Notes: generated by a model from the sequence alone, not told the origin. A stretch of 64,000 nucleotides of DNA from Sinorhizobium fredii (GCF_002944405.1 NZ_CP024310.1:1054001-1118000); one strand, 5' to 3'. Positions 44,477 to 53,427 are shown, numbered from the stretch's first letter. Made by a program: numbers and translations.

Positions 44477-46861
44477 CTACTCGCCGTAGGGGATCCAGAT
44501 GTTCTTGACGTCGACGGCGCGGCGCAGGAAGGCCGGCCCTTCGGCAGCCGAACGGTCCAGCCAGTCGATCGCCTTGCCGTAATCGACGAAGGTGCGCTTG
44601 AGATTGCCGATCGAGAGCCTCTCGACAAGGGTCGATAGCTCCGGCGAACCGAAAGCCCAGAGCGCGTCGACGTCGTTGTGGCCGGCCAGCGTCTTGGCCA
44701 ACTCCGTCGCCGAACCGGTGACGATGTTGACGACGCCGGCCGGAACGTCGGACGTCTCCAGCACCGAATAGAAATCCGTCGCGGCGAGCGGATGCGGCTC
44801 GCTGGGAACGGCGACCACCCGATTGCCGACAGCGATCAGCGGCGCGACGAGACTGACGAAACCGAGCAGCGGCGCCTCCGGCGGGCAGATCACCCCGACG
44901 ACGCCCTGCGGCTCGGGCATGGCGAGCGCGACGCCACGCAGAGGCGGCAGGTGGACGACCCCCTCATACTTGTCGGCCCAGGCGCCATAGCTGAAGAGAC
45001 GGGCGATCGCGGCCTCCACCTCAGCCTTCGCATTCGCCCCCGACGCGCCGGTCATGGCGACGATGCGGTCGGCAAATTCCGCCGCCCGGCCGCTCAGATT
45101 CTCGGCGATGTAATAGAGGATCTGGGCGCGGTTGTGCGTCGTCGCCGAAGACCAGGCTGAGGCCGATTGTGCCGCGACGACGGCGTTGCGGATATCCTTG
45201 CGATTGCCCTCGCCGACTTCGCCGATGACCTTGCCCTTCGGCGTCAGGATCGCGCGAGAATAGTTGCCGTCCGGCCGCGCCTGCTTGCCGCCGATGAAGA
45301 GCTTGGCGGTGCGGTCGAGCTGCGGCATGGCGAAATCGCCGGCGGCGGCCTTGAGGACCGGCGGCGCGATCTCCGCGCGGAGCTTCCGGCCGAGCCAGGC
45401 CCTGGGCTTCAGATATTCGTAGCAGCCTTCCCTGCCACCTTCGCGTCCGAAGCCGGATTCGCGTTTTCCGCCGAAGCCGCTCGAAGCGTCGAAAAGATTG
45501 GTGGCATTGACCCAGACGACGCCGGCGGCAAGCTTGGCGGCGACATGCAGGGCGAGCCCGATCGTCTCGCTCCAGACGCTGGCAGCAAGGCCGTAGCGGC
45601 TGTGATTGGCAAGCTGGATCGCCTCTTCCGGCGTGCGGAAGGTCATCGAAACGGCGACCGGACCAAAGATTTCCTCCGTGGCGACGACGGAGGTCGGCTG
45701 GACCGCGGTCAGCAGCGTCGGCGGATAGAAGCTGCCCCCCTTGGGGAGTTCGATCTGCGGTTGGTACAGCGCGGCACCTTCCGTGACGCCCTGGCTGACG
45801 AGGTTTTCGATCCGCTGCAATTGCACCGGGGCGACGATCGCCGCCATGTCGATTGCCTTGTCGAGCGGATGGCCGACCCGGAGCGTCCCCATGCGGCGCT
45901 TCAGCCGTTCGTGAAACAGCGGCGCCACGCCCTCCTGAACGAGCACCCGCGAGCCGGCGCAGCAGACCTGGCCCTGATTGAACCAGATGGCATCCACGAC
46001 CCCTTCCACCGCGCCGTCGATATCGGCGTCGTCGAAGACGATGAAGGGCGACTTGCCGCCGAGCTCCAGCGTCAGCGATTTGCCAGTGCCTGCGGTCTTT
46101 TCGCGGATCAGGCGGCCGACTTCGGTCGAGCCGGTGAAGGCGATCTTGTCGATGTCGTCGTGCTCGACGATCAGCGCACCCGTCTCGCCCTCGCCGGTCA
46201 CCACGTTGAGCACGCCCGGCGGCAGGCCGGCAGCCGAGGCAAGCTCGGCGAAAAGCAGCGCCGTCAGCGGCGTGAACTCCGCTGGCTTCAGAATGACCGT
46301 GTTGCCGAGCGCCAACGCCGGCGCCACTTTCCAGGCGAGCATCAGGAAGGGAAAGTTCCAGGGGATGACCTGGCCGACGACGCCGACCGGCACCTGATCG
46401 GCAAATTCCATTTCCTGGAGCTGCGCCCAGCCGGCGTGATGATAGAAGTGGCGGGCGGCAAGCGGAATGTCGATATCGCGCGTTTCGCGGATCGGCTTGC
46501 CGTTGTCGAGCGCTTCGACGACGGCGATCAGCCGGGCGTGGCGCTGGATCGTCCGCGCCAGCGCATAGAGGTGCCGGGCCCGGGCGTGGCCGGAGAGCTT
46601 GGCCCAGGGGCCTTGGGCCTTGCGGGCCGCGGCCACGGCGGCGTTGACGTCCTCGCGGACGCCGAGCGCGATCTTCGCCAGAAGCGCACCCGTCGCCGGC
46701 TCGTAGCTGTCGAACGTCTTTCCTGATGCGGACACGGCAAAGCCGCCGTTGATGAAGTGGCCGAACTCGCCGTTGTGACGGGCGAGCCAGGCCCGGGCTT
46801 CGCTATCGCCTTCGGGTGCGGGACCGTATGACATTTCGTCGAAAAACCTGGCGACGCTCAT
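44477..46861 (-). CDS. ALDH16-type aldehyde dehydrogenase with two ALDH domains
   Basis: 794 residues, about 300 longer than a normal ALDH. Residues 1-480 form a complete catalytic domain: FLMLAWKVAPALALGN, ELGGKSPFIVFDDAD with the general-base Glu, and the nucleophile Cys300 in NQGQVCCAGSR. The remainder is a second ALDH-like segment (FIGGKQARPDGNYSRA; GVVGVICPPEAPLLGFVSL) that lacks a catalytic Cys, the known layout of ALDH16. It starts 4 bases after deoC, so a likely role is oxidising the acetaldehyde made by DeoC to acetate. Confidence 0.9.
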   Translation of the reverse strand: MSVARFFDEMSYGPAPEGDSEARAWLARHNGEFGHFINGGFAVSASGKTFDSYEPATGALLAKIALGVREDVNAAVAAARKAQGPWAKLSGHARARHLYALARTIQRHARLIAVVEALDNGKPIRETRDIDIPLAARHFYHHAGWAQLQEMEFADQVPVGVVGQVIPWNFPFLMLAWKVAPALALGNTVILKPAEFTPLTALLFAELASAAGLPPGVLNVVTGEGETGALIVEHDDIDKIAFTGSTEVGRLIREKTAGTGKSLTLELGGKSPFIVFDDADIDGAVEGVVDAIWFNQGQVCCAGSRVLVQEGVAPLFHERLKRRMGTLRVGHPLDKAIDMAAIVAPVQLQRIENLVSQGVTEGAALYQPQIELPKGGSFYPPTLLTAVQPTSVVATEEIFGPVAVSMTFRTPEEAIQLANHSRYGLAASVWSETIGLALHVAAKLAAGVVWVNATNLFDASSGFGGKRESGFGREGGREGCYEYLKPRAWLGRKLRAEIAPPVLKAAAGDFAMPQLDRTAKLFIGGKQARPDGNYSRAILTPKGKVIGEVGEGNRKDIRNAVVAAQSASAWSSATTHNRAQILYYIAENLSGRAAEFADRIVAMTGASGANAKAEVEAAIARLFSYGAWADKYEGVVHLPPLRGVALAMPEPQGVVGVICPPEAPLLGFVSLVAPLIAVGNRVVAVPSEPHPLAATDFYSVLETSDVPAGVVNIVTGSATELAKTLAGHNDVDALWAFGSPELSTLVERLSIGNLKRTFVDYGKAIDWLDRSAAEGPAFLRRAVDVKNIWIPYGE

Positions 46862-46865
46862 CGGA

Positions 46866-47879
46866 TTATCCAATCGGGTGTCTGTTGAGGGCCGAGTAGG
46901 CGCCGCTGACATGGTGTTCGAGCTGGCGCTCGATATCGGCCAGCAGGCTCGATGCCCCGACGCGGAAGAGGTCCGGCTCCAGCCATTCACGGCCGAGCTC
47001 TTCTTTCATGAAGAACTGGTAATTCAGCACGTCCTTCGCCGCCGAGATGCCGCCGGCAGGCTTGTAACCGACCTTGACGCCCGTCCGCTCCCGATAGGCG
47101 CGGATCATCCTCAGCATGACGAGGGTGACGAGCAGCGTCGCATTCACACCCTCCTTGCCGGTCGAGGTCTTGATGAAATCGGCCCCGGCCATCATGCAGA
47201 CGAGCGAGGCGCGGGCGACGTTGCGCAACGTCTTGAGGTCGCCGGTCGCCAGGATCGCCTTGACATGCGCATCGCCGCAGGCGTCGCGGAAATCGCGCAT
47301 CTCATCATAGAGCGCCTGCCAGTTGCCGGTCAGCACATGCTCGCGGGTGATGACGATGTCGATTTCCCTGGCGCCGTCAGCAACGGATGCTTCGATTTCT
47401 TTGAGCTTGACGTCATGCGGCACGAGACCGGCCGGAAAGCCGGTGGAAACCGCGGCGACCGGGATTCCGCTGCCCTCGAGCGCCTCGACCGCCGTCGACA
47501 CGAAGCGGTGATAAACGCAGACCGCGCCGGTCGTGATGTCGCGATCGCCCATGCCGAGCGCTTCGAGAAGATCCTGGCGCACCGGCTGGCGCGCCTTGGC
47601 GCAGAGACGCTTGACGCGCTCCGTCGTATCGTCGCCATTGAGCGTCGTCAGATCGATGCAGGTGACCGCCTTCAAGAGCCAGGCAGCCTGCGCATCCTTT
47701 TTCACGGTCCGGCGACCCGGCAGCGTCGCGACACGACGCTCGGCGGCGGAAAGGTTGACACGCTGGTCGAGCACCCAGGAAAGATCGAGATCGACACCGT
47801 CGTTGCGGGGCCAGTTATGACCGGCGCCGGCGGGCTCGGCAGCACCGGCCGGCACCCTCTTCACAGCAAGGTCTTCCAA
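46866..47879 (-). CDS. deoC: Deoxyribose-phosphate aldolase
   Basis: 337-residue class I aldolase that splits 2-deoxyribose 5-phosphate into glyceraldehyde 3-phosphate and acetaldehyde. The Schiff-base lysine is in GADFIKTSTGKEG, the proton-relay lysine in VGYKPAGGI, and KAILATGDLKTLRN is also conserved. It is the long DERA type (as in animals) rather than the 259-residue E. coli form. TTG 47879 was chosen because CGAGGAG lies 7 bases upstream; GTG 47864 is an alternative. First structural gene after DeoR. Confidence 0.93.
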   Translation of the reverse strand: MEDLAVKRVPAGAAEPAGAGHNWPRNDGVDLDLSWVLDQRVNLSAAERRVATLPGRRTVKKDAQAAWLLKAVTCIDLTTLNGDDTTERVKRLCAKARQPVRQDLLEALGMGDRDITTGAVCVYHRFVSTAVEALEGSGIPVAAVSTGFPAGLVPHDVKLKEIEASVADGAREIDIVITREHVLTGNWQALYDEMRDFRDACGDAHVKAILATGDLKTLRNVARASLVCMMAGADFIKTSTGKEGVNATLLVTLVMLRMIRAYRERTGVKVGYKPAGGISAAKDVLNYQFFMKEELGREWLEPDLFRVGASSLLADIERQLEHHVSGAYSALNRHPIG

Positions 47880-47935
47880 GCGATTACTCCTCGTATCTCC
47901 CTGCCGGACCAGGCCCCTGCGGGTCAACCGCCGAC

Positions 47936-47963
47936 TTGTTATTTTTTTATCTATTTTTTGTTA
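47936..47963 (-). promoter_or_regulatory. Candidate DeoR operator and promoter region of deoC
   Basis: Two TTGTTA half-sites (plus-strand 47936-47941 and 47958-47963) are 22 bases apart, about two helical turns. The same TTGTTA forms the arms of the palindrome before deoR. Just upstream in the direction of transcription, TTGACA (revcomp at 47984-47989) could serve as a -35 element, and a perfect TCATCA/TGATGA inverted repeat lies between. The exact start site is unclear. Confidence 0.5.
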
Positions 47964-48026
47964 TCATTTCATCAGGCTTGATGAGTGTCAAGCGATGACG
48001 CGGTCGAAGCGGCGAGACTATCACAT

Positions 48027-48779
48027 TTATCCCGTCGGCGCCTCACGCACCGCAGGCGCCGCCTCTCCGTCTTCCGTTATCACCGCCCGGAATGTGGTGA
48101 GCGGCGCAAAGAAGGCGGGCTTCAGCCTGCCGATCTTGCTCTTGTCCACCACGAGGTAATTCTCTCGCGCGAGTGAAATCACCTTCTGCTTTACCGGCAC
48201 TTCATGAAAATGAACGCATGTCGCGCCACGGCTGGGGTCGACGCCGGCCGCCGAGAGGAAGGCTACATTGATGCCGAGGTGATTGAGCGTCTCGAGCCCG
48301 GAATTGCCCGAGAAAGAAGCCGAGGACGGGTGGTAAACGCCGCCGAGCATGACGATCCGGACATTGGGCCTGCGGGTCAGGCGATCGGCCACATTCAGAG
48401 AATAACACACCGCCGTAATTGAATAATTTTCCGGGATGAGATCGACGAGATACTCAAGCGTCGTGCCGCAATCGATGAAGATCGTCTCGTCGGGACGGAT
48501 GTGCTGGGCGGCATGGACGCAGGCTTCCCGCTTCGCCGCCGCGTGACTGTCGGCCGCACGCGCGAGATCGTAAGGCGCCTCAGCCTCGATATCGGCGGCC
48601 GGAACGATATGCCCGCCGAGATATCCGAAGAGGCCGGGGTTGTTGGCGACGTCGCGCCGAATGGTCATTTCGGAGACGCCCAGCAAGGCGGCTGCATCTT
48701 TCAGATGCAGAACGCGCCGCGCCGATAGGGCATTTGTCAAAGCGACAATCCGTGTTGTCTTGCGATTGGCCATTTCCAT
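48027..48779 (-). CDS. DeoR family transcriptional regulator
   Basis: 250-residue regulator. The N-terminal helix-turn-helix is HLKDAAALLGVSEMTIRRDV, followed by GYLGGHIV, and the C-terminal sugar-phosphate sensor has IFIDCGTTLEYLVDLIPEN and YLVVDKSKIGRLKPAFFAPL. It is immediately upstream of deoC on the same strand with a 147-base gap. It most likely represses the deoC-ALDH16-kinase-transporter operon and responds to a phosphorylated sugar such as deoxyribose 5-phosphate (inference from family and place). Confidence 0.92.
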   Translation of the reverse strand: MEMANRKTTRIVALTNALSARRVLHLKDAAALLGVSEMTIRRDVANNPGLFGYLGGHIVPAADIEAEAPYDLARAADSHAAAKREACVHAAQHIRPDETIFIDCGTTLEYLVDLIPENYSITAVCYSLNVADRLTRRPNVRIVMLGGVYHPSSASFSGNSGLETLNHLGINVAFLSAAGVDPSRGATCVHFHEVPVKQKVISLARENYLVVDKSKIGRLKPAFFAPLTTFRAVITEDGEAAPAVREAPTG

Positions 48780-48831
48780 CCGGAGTCCGCGCCCTGGGCA
48801 GGCTTAAACCAGGGGCGCGACGAGCTGCAGC

Positions 48832-48848
48832 CTAACAATCTTTGTTAG
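48832..48848. promoter_or_regulatory. Candidate DeoR autoregulatory operator
   Basis: CTAACAA (48832-48838) and TTGTTAG (48842-48848) are perfect 7-base inverted repeats separated by TCT, 52 bases before the deoR start. The TTGTTA core repeats in the deoC promoter, which supports a common regulator. Confidence 0.55.
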
Positions 48849-48937
48849 AAATATCACAAATGTAAACGTCACCGCAAGTGCGCTGTGCGTTGTCGTCCGG
48901 CGCAATACAATCTGGATAGGAAGCGCCGTTGCGACAC

Positions 48938-49648
48938 TCACAAATGAAAAGCGTCGCGCAAACCTCCGGCGTTTTTCGTCGGCCGAAGGTCGAGATCCGC
49001 CTCGATATGATCGATATGCTGCAGCATCAGCGCGCAGGCAGCTTCGACATTCTTCTTTTCCAGTGCATCAACGATATGCTGGTGTTCATTGTGGCCGCAG
49101 CTTGAGATCACCGATTGCCCATAAAGCGCGATCACGAGCGAGGAGCGCGCAACGAGCTCATCCATGAAGCGCTTGAGAATGGCATTGCCGCTCATGGCGG
49201 CGACCGCCAGGTGAAAATCGCCGGAAGCCTTGATCTCGGCGCGGCGGGCAGGTGCGCCGCGCTGATTCATCAACCGCTGCTCTTCCGCAAGCAGCTTTCT
49301 GAGTTCCTTGACCTCAGCCTTGCCGATATGGGGCGCTGCCTCGCGGAGTATGACCGGTTCCAACAGCCGGCGGGTCGCGAATATCTGCTGAGCCTCGATC
49401 ACGGAAGGAAAGGCGACGAAGGCGCCGCGATTCTTCTCGACACTGACGAGCCCCTCATAAGAAAGGGCCTGAAGGGCGGCGCGAACCAGCGTCCGGCTGA
49501 CATTGAAGAGGCTGCCGACGTCGGTCTCGGAGAGCTTCGTTCCGGGCGCGAGGCGCCGCTCGACGATCGCATCGCGGATCGCGTCGCGGATCTGCTGGGC
49601 GCCGGTGTCCATGGCGCTTCCCGCCGGGCTTAGATTGACTGACGTCAT
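48938..49648 (-). CDS. GntR family regulator, FadR/FCD subfamily
   Basis: 236 residues. The N-terminal winged helix reads AIVERRLAPGTKLSETDVGS...VSRTLVRAALQALSYEGLV. The all-helical FCD effector domain carries RRLLEPVILREAAPHI and metal-ligand-like histidines in DFHLAVAAMSGN, GHNEHQHIVDAL and MLQHIDHIE. FCD regulators bind small carboxylic acids or amino acid derivatives. The gene is divergent from the PotABCD-like importer, which it probably controls through the palindrome at 49728-49739. Confidence 0.92.
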   Translation of the reverse strand: MTSVNLSPAGSAMDTGAQQIRDAIRDAIVERRLAPGTKLSETDVGSLFNVSRTLVRAALQALSYEGLVSVEKNRGAFVAFPSVIEAQQIFATRRLLEPVILREAAPHIGKAEVKELRKLLAEEQRLMNQRGAPARRAEIKASGDFHLAVAAMSGNAILKRFMDELVARSSLVIALYGQSVISSCGHNEHQHIVDALEKKNVEAACALMLQHIDHIEADLDLRPTKNAGGLRDAFHL

Positions 49649-49727
49649 GAGGCAGGGAATCCGAACGATGCCGTTACAGTGGGTACAGCGGAAGTTAACC
49701 GCTTTTTGCCGTCAATCAAAGCTCAAT

Positions 49728-49739
49728 ATTGTATACAAT
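49728..49739. promoter_or_regulatory. Candidate GntR (FadR-type) operator
   Basis: ATTGTATACAAT is a perfect 12-base palindrome in the divergent gap. Its TTGT..ACAA core matches the FadR-subfamily pattern TnGTn0-3ACnA. It lies 80 bases before the GntR start and about 160 before the ABC ATPase gene, so it could control both. Confidence 0.55.
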
Positions 49740-49897
49740 GATAGGCAGTCTTTGAGCACGAACGCCCACAAAATGTGCATCCAACATGGCCCGCCGGCTG
49801 CCCAGTTTGGCGACGTACGAAAACATAGCCGCGGATTCAGGCCTTTAGCAAACTGGCACGCTTGATGCTTCTTCTCAGCTGCAAGGAGAAAGCGGGC

Positions 49898-50986
49898 ATG
49901 TCCAAAGCAGCAGAGATCGATATCGCTTCCGTTTCCAAGGTCTATGGCGCGACGACCGCCGTCCATGCCATCAGCCTGAAGATTCCGGCGGGCAGCTACT
50001 GCTGCCTGCTCGGCCCCTCCGGATGCGGCAAGACCTCGACGCTGCGCATGATCGCCGGCCATGAACGCATTTCCTCCGGCGATATCCGCCTCGGCAGCAT
50101 CGTGGTCACCGACTTTCCGCCAGCAAAACGCGGCACGGCGATGATGTTTCAGTCCTATGCGCTGTTTCCCCATCTCGATCTCGTCGACAACGTCGCCTTC
50201 AGCCTGAAGATGAAGGGTGTCGAGAGGGAAGAGCGCCGCGCCAAGGCGCTCGAAGTGCTGCGATTGATGCAGATGGAGGCCTATGCGACGCGCCGGCCGG
50301 CGCAGCTTTCCGGAGGCCAGCAGCAGCGTGTGGCGCTCGCCCGGGCGCTGATCACCGACCCCGAAGCGCTGCTGCTCGATGAACCGCTTTCCGCACTCGA
50401 TCCATTCCTGAAGATCCGGATGCGGGCGGAACTCAAGAAACTGCAGAAGACGCTCGGCATCACTTTCGTCCATGTGACGCACAGCCAGGAAGAGGCGATG
50501 GCGCTCGCCGACCTGATCGTCATCATGAACGACGGCCGCATCGAGCAGGCGGCAGCCCCGCGAACCGTGTTCGAAAAGCCGGCGACGGCCTTCGTCGCCC
50601 GTTTCATGGGCGACCACAATGTTCTTTCCGGCCGCGTGACCGCGATCGGCCGCGGTGTCGTTACCCTGACGGTGCCGGAAGGCCAGACCTTTTCCGTCCG
50701 CGACGTCGCCCAGGAGGTCGGCAAGCCGATCGACATCGGCATCCGCACGGACCGCGTGCGCCTCGAACCCGCATCGGACAAATCACTCGGCTTCCAGGGT
50801 GTCGTCTCGAATGTCGAATATCGCGGTGCCTCGGTGAAGATCACCGTTATCGGCGCCGGCAGCGACGAATTCACCCTCGTCGTTGCCGATACCGAGTACT
50901 TCAGCAAGCCCCTGTCGGCCGGCGACGCGGTGTCCCTGAGCTGGGCCCTTGAGGACGTGATCCCTCTCGGCCGCCTCGCAGCCTGA
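49898..50986 (+). CDS. PotA-like ABC transporter ATPase
   Basis: 362-residue ATPase with Walker [11 protein letters not shown]-loop MMFQSYALFPHLDL, signature LSGGQQQRVALARAL, Walker B LLLDEPLSALDP and H-loop THSQEEAMALADL. A C-terminal TOBE domain follows from about residue 270. Start 49898 follows AAGGAGAAAGC; an ATG at 49862 is in frame but less well placed. First gene of the ATPase-SBP-permease-permease-racemase operon. Confidence 0.92.
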   Translation: MSKAAEIDIASVSKVYGATTAVHAISLKIPAGSYCCLLGPSGCGKTSTLRMIAGHERISSGDIRLGSIVVTDFPPAKRGTAMMFQSYALFPHLDLVDNVAFSLKMKGVEREERRAKALEVLRLMQMEAYATRRPAQLSGGQQQRVALARALITDPEALLLDEPLSALDPFLKIRMRAELKKLQKTLGITFVHVTHSQEEAMALADLIVIMNDGRIEQAAAPRTVFEKPATAFVARFMGDHNVLSGRVTAIGRGVVTLTVPEGQTFSVRDVAQEVGKPIDIGIRTDRVRLEPASDKSLGFQGVVSNVEYRGASVKITVIGAGSDEFTLVVADTEYFSKPLSAGDAVSLSWALEDVIPLGRLAA

Positions 50987-51063
50987 TGCGCGCCGAAATG
51001 CGACGATCGACCCGATCCCACAAAAACCATCAATCAAGCACCACGAAAAAGGGGAACGACAGC

Positions 51064-52353
51064 ATGACTAGTGAAACGAAGACTGATAAGGGAATATCCC
51101 GGCGCACCCTCCTGAAGACAGGCGCCGCCGCGGTCGGCGCCATCGCCGGTTCCGGCGCCATCACCGGCTTCCCGACGATCTGGGCGCAGAACCCTATCAC
51201 GCTGCGCCAGTTCGGCACCGGCGTTTCGAACATCAATGCGATCGCCGAGAAGTGCAAGGAAGATCTCGGCATCACCCTCGAGATGACAGCGACCGATTCC
51301 GATGCCGCCGCCCAGCGCGCCGTCACTCAGCCGGATTCCTACGACATCGCCGACATCGAATATTGGATCGCCAAGAAGGTCTTCCCGACGGGCGTCATGC
51401 AGCCGATGGATGTGTCGAAGATCAAATACTACGACAAGATCGTGCCGCTCTTCATCAACGGCAAGCTCAAGCCGGAGAGCGTCGTCGCCCAGGGCACCGC
51501 GCCGCACACCGTCGGCTTCGTCGAGGCGCAAGACTCCAAGAGCTTCGCCAAAGAGCCGACACAGTGGATGACGCTCATCCCGACGATCTACAATGCCGAC
51601 ACGCTCGGCATTCGCCCGGACCTCGTCGGACGCGAGATCACCACCTGGGCCGACATCATGGACCCGGCCTTCAAGGGCAAGTCGGCGATCCTCAACATTC
51701 CGTCGATCGGCATCATGGACGCGGCGATGATCATGGAGGCGATGGGCAACATCAAATACGCCGACAAGGGCAACATGACCACGGACGAGATCGACCAGAC
51801 GATCGATTTCCTCATCAAGGCGAAGCAGGACGGCCAGTTCCGCGCCTTCTGGAAATCCTTCGACGAGAGCGTCAACCTCATGGCCTCCGGCGAGGTCGTC
51901 ATCCAGTCCATGTGGTCGCCTGCGGTCGCCGCCGTCCGCTCCAAGGGCATCGCCTGCAAGTACCAGCCGCTGAAGGAAGGCTATCGCGCCTGGGGCGGCG
52001 GCCTCGGGCTCGCGGCGCATCTTCAGGGCGCACAGCTCGATGCCGCTTACGAATACATCAACTGGTATCTCTCCGGCTGGGTCGGCGCCTACCTCAACCG
52101 CCAAGGCTACTACTCCGCCGCCTTGGAAACGGCGAAGGCCCACATGTCCGAGGACGAATGGGGCTTCTGGGTCGAGGGCAAGCCGGCCAAGGGCGACATC
52201 CTCTCGCCGGAGGGCAAGGTCATGGAAAAGGCCGGGGCAGTGCGCGACGGCGGCTCCTTCGAGGAACGGATGGGCAAGGTCGCCTGCTGGAACTCGGTGA
52301 TGGACGAGGACCGCTACATGGTGCGCCGCTGGAACGAGTTCATCGCGGCTTGA
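51064..52353 (+). CDS. PotD-like ABC transporter substrate-binding protein, Tat-type signal
   Basis: 429-residue binding protein. The N terminus has a twin-arginine motif, SRRTLLK, followed by a hydrophobic AAAVGAIAGSGAITGF stretch and the cleavage-like WAQNP, so export by Tat is likely. The body has the spermidine/putrescine-binding fold (MTLIPTIYNADTLGIRPDL; KGKSAILNIPSIGIMDAAM). The ligand is unknown; family members bind polyamines and other small amines. ATG 51064 follows AAAAAGGGGAAC. A palindromic repeat separates it from the permease genes. Confidence 0.92.
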   Translation: MTSETKTDKGISRRTLLKTGAAAVGAIAGSGAITGFPTIWAQNPITLRQFGTGVSNINAIAEKCKEDLGITLEMTATDSDAAAQRAVTQPDSYDIADIEYWIAKKVFPTGVMQPMDVSKIKYYDKIVPLFINGKLKPESVVAQGTAPHTVGFVEAQDSKSFAKEPTQWMTLIPTIYNADTLGIRPDLVGREITTWADIMDPAFKGKSAILNIPSIGIMDAAMIMEAMGNIKYADKGNMTTDEIDQTIDFLIKAKQDGQFRAFWKSFDESVNLMASGEVVIQSMWSPAVAAVRSKGIACKYQPLKEGYRAWGGGLGLAAHLQGAQLDAAYEYINWYLSGWVGAYLNRQGYYSAALETAKAHMSEDEWGFWVEGKPAKGDILSPEGKVMEKAGAVRDGGSFEERMGKVACWNSVMDEDRYMVRRWNEFIAA

Positions 52354-52385
52354 GCGAGAGGTTTTGCGCTCTCCCTGGTTTAACT

Positions 52386-52488
52386 AACCCTCTCCCCGCT
52401 CGCGGTGAGAGGGAACCGAGACGTCGCCGCAAGCTCCCTTCTCCCTGCTTGCGGGGAGAGGGTGCCGGCAGGCGGATGAGGGGCTGCC
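52386..52488. repeat. RIME-like palindromic repeat
   Basis: Two adjacent hairpins fill the gap: CCCTCTCCCCGC / GCGGTGAGAGGG (52388-52399 and 52102-type partner at 52402-52413), then CCCTTCTCCCTGC / GCGGGGAGAGGG (52436-52448 and 52451-52462), followed by GCCGGCAGGCGGATGAGGGGC. This is the look of rhizobial intergenic mosaic elements. It sits between the binding-protein and permease genes, where the other operons here carry simple hairpins. Confidence 0.8.
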
Positions 52489-52517
52489 AAAGCTGTATGT
52501 ATTCGGAAGGATAAATA

Positions 52518-53426
52518 ATGACGGCAGTCGCAACCTCAGGAGAAATGAAAGCCGACAAGGCACGCCGCGGCCTTGCCGCGCCGTCCTGGCTGATCGCCTA
52601 TCTCCAGGTAGCGCCCCTTCTCCTCATCCTCGGCTTTTTCTTCATCCTGCCGATCCTGATGATCATCGTCGTCAGCTTCTGGGATTACGACTTCGCCGGC
52701 CTTTATCCCGACTTCCTGACGATGAACTATACCGACACTCTCGGCTCCTGGGTCACCTGGAAGACCTATCTCAACACGCTGAAATTCACCGCCATCACCT
52801 GGGCGCTGACGCTATTCATCGGCTTCTGGGTCGCCTACTTCCTTGCCTTCCATGTCCGCACGACGACGATGCAGATGGTGCTCTTCCTCGTCTGCACCGT
52901 ACCGTTCCTCACCTCGAACATCATCCGGATGATCTCCTGGATACCGGTCCTCGGCCGCAACGGCCTCGTCAACTCCACCCTGACCAAGCTTGGCCTCGTG
53001 GCGAAGCCGATCGAATGGCTGCTCTATTCCGATTTCGCCGTGGTCCTCGCCCTGGTGCATCTCAACACGCTGTTTATGGTGACGCCGATCTTCAACACGC
53101 TGATGCGCATCGACCGTTCGCTTATCGAAGCGGCGCGCGACTGCGGCGCGAGCGGCTGGCAGGTGCTCTGGAACGTCGTCCTGCCGCTTGCCAAGCCCGG
53201 CATGGCGATCGGCTCGATCTTTGTCGTCACGCTAGTCATGGCCGATTTCTCGACGGTTCAGGTGATGTCCGGCGGGCAGAGTGCATCAGTCGCGCTGATG
53301 ATGAAGAACCAGATGTCGCTGCTGCAATATCCGGCGGCGGCCGCCAATGCGGTCGTGCTGCTCATCGTGGTGCTGCTGATGGTTGCGGCGATCCTCAGGG
53401 TCGTCGATATCCGCAAGGAGCTCTGA
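52518..53426 (+). CDS. PotB-like ABC transporter permease
   Basis: 302-residue permease with six helices, beginning with VAPLLLILGFFFILPILMIIV, and an EAA-type loop EAARDCGASGWQVLWNVVLP, typical of PotB/spermidine-type systems. It pairs with the next gene, which starts right after its stop. The ATG at 52518 follows AAGGATAA. The RIME-like repeat lies just upstream. Confidence 0.92.
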   Translation: MTAVATSGEMKADKARRGLAAPSWLIAYLQVAPLLLILGFFFILPILMIIVVSFWDYDFAGLYPDFLTMNYTDTLGSWVTWKTYLNTLKFTAITWALTLFIGFWVAYFLAFHVRTTTMQMVLFLVCTVPFLTSNIIRMISWIPVLGRNGLVNSTLTKLGLVAKPIEWLLYSDFAVVLALVHLNTLFMVTPIFNTLMRIDRSLIEAARDCGASGWQVLWNVVLPLAKPGMAIGSIFVVTLVMADFSTVQVMSGGQSASVALMMKNQMSLLQYPAAAANAVVLLIVVLLMVAAILRVVDIRKEL

Positions 53427-53427
53427 C

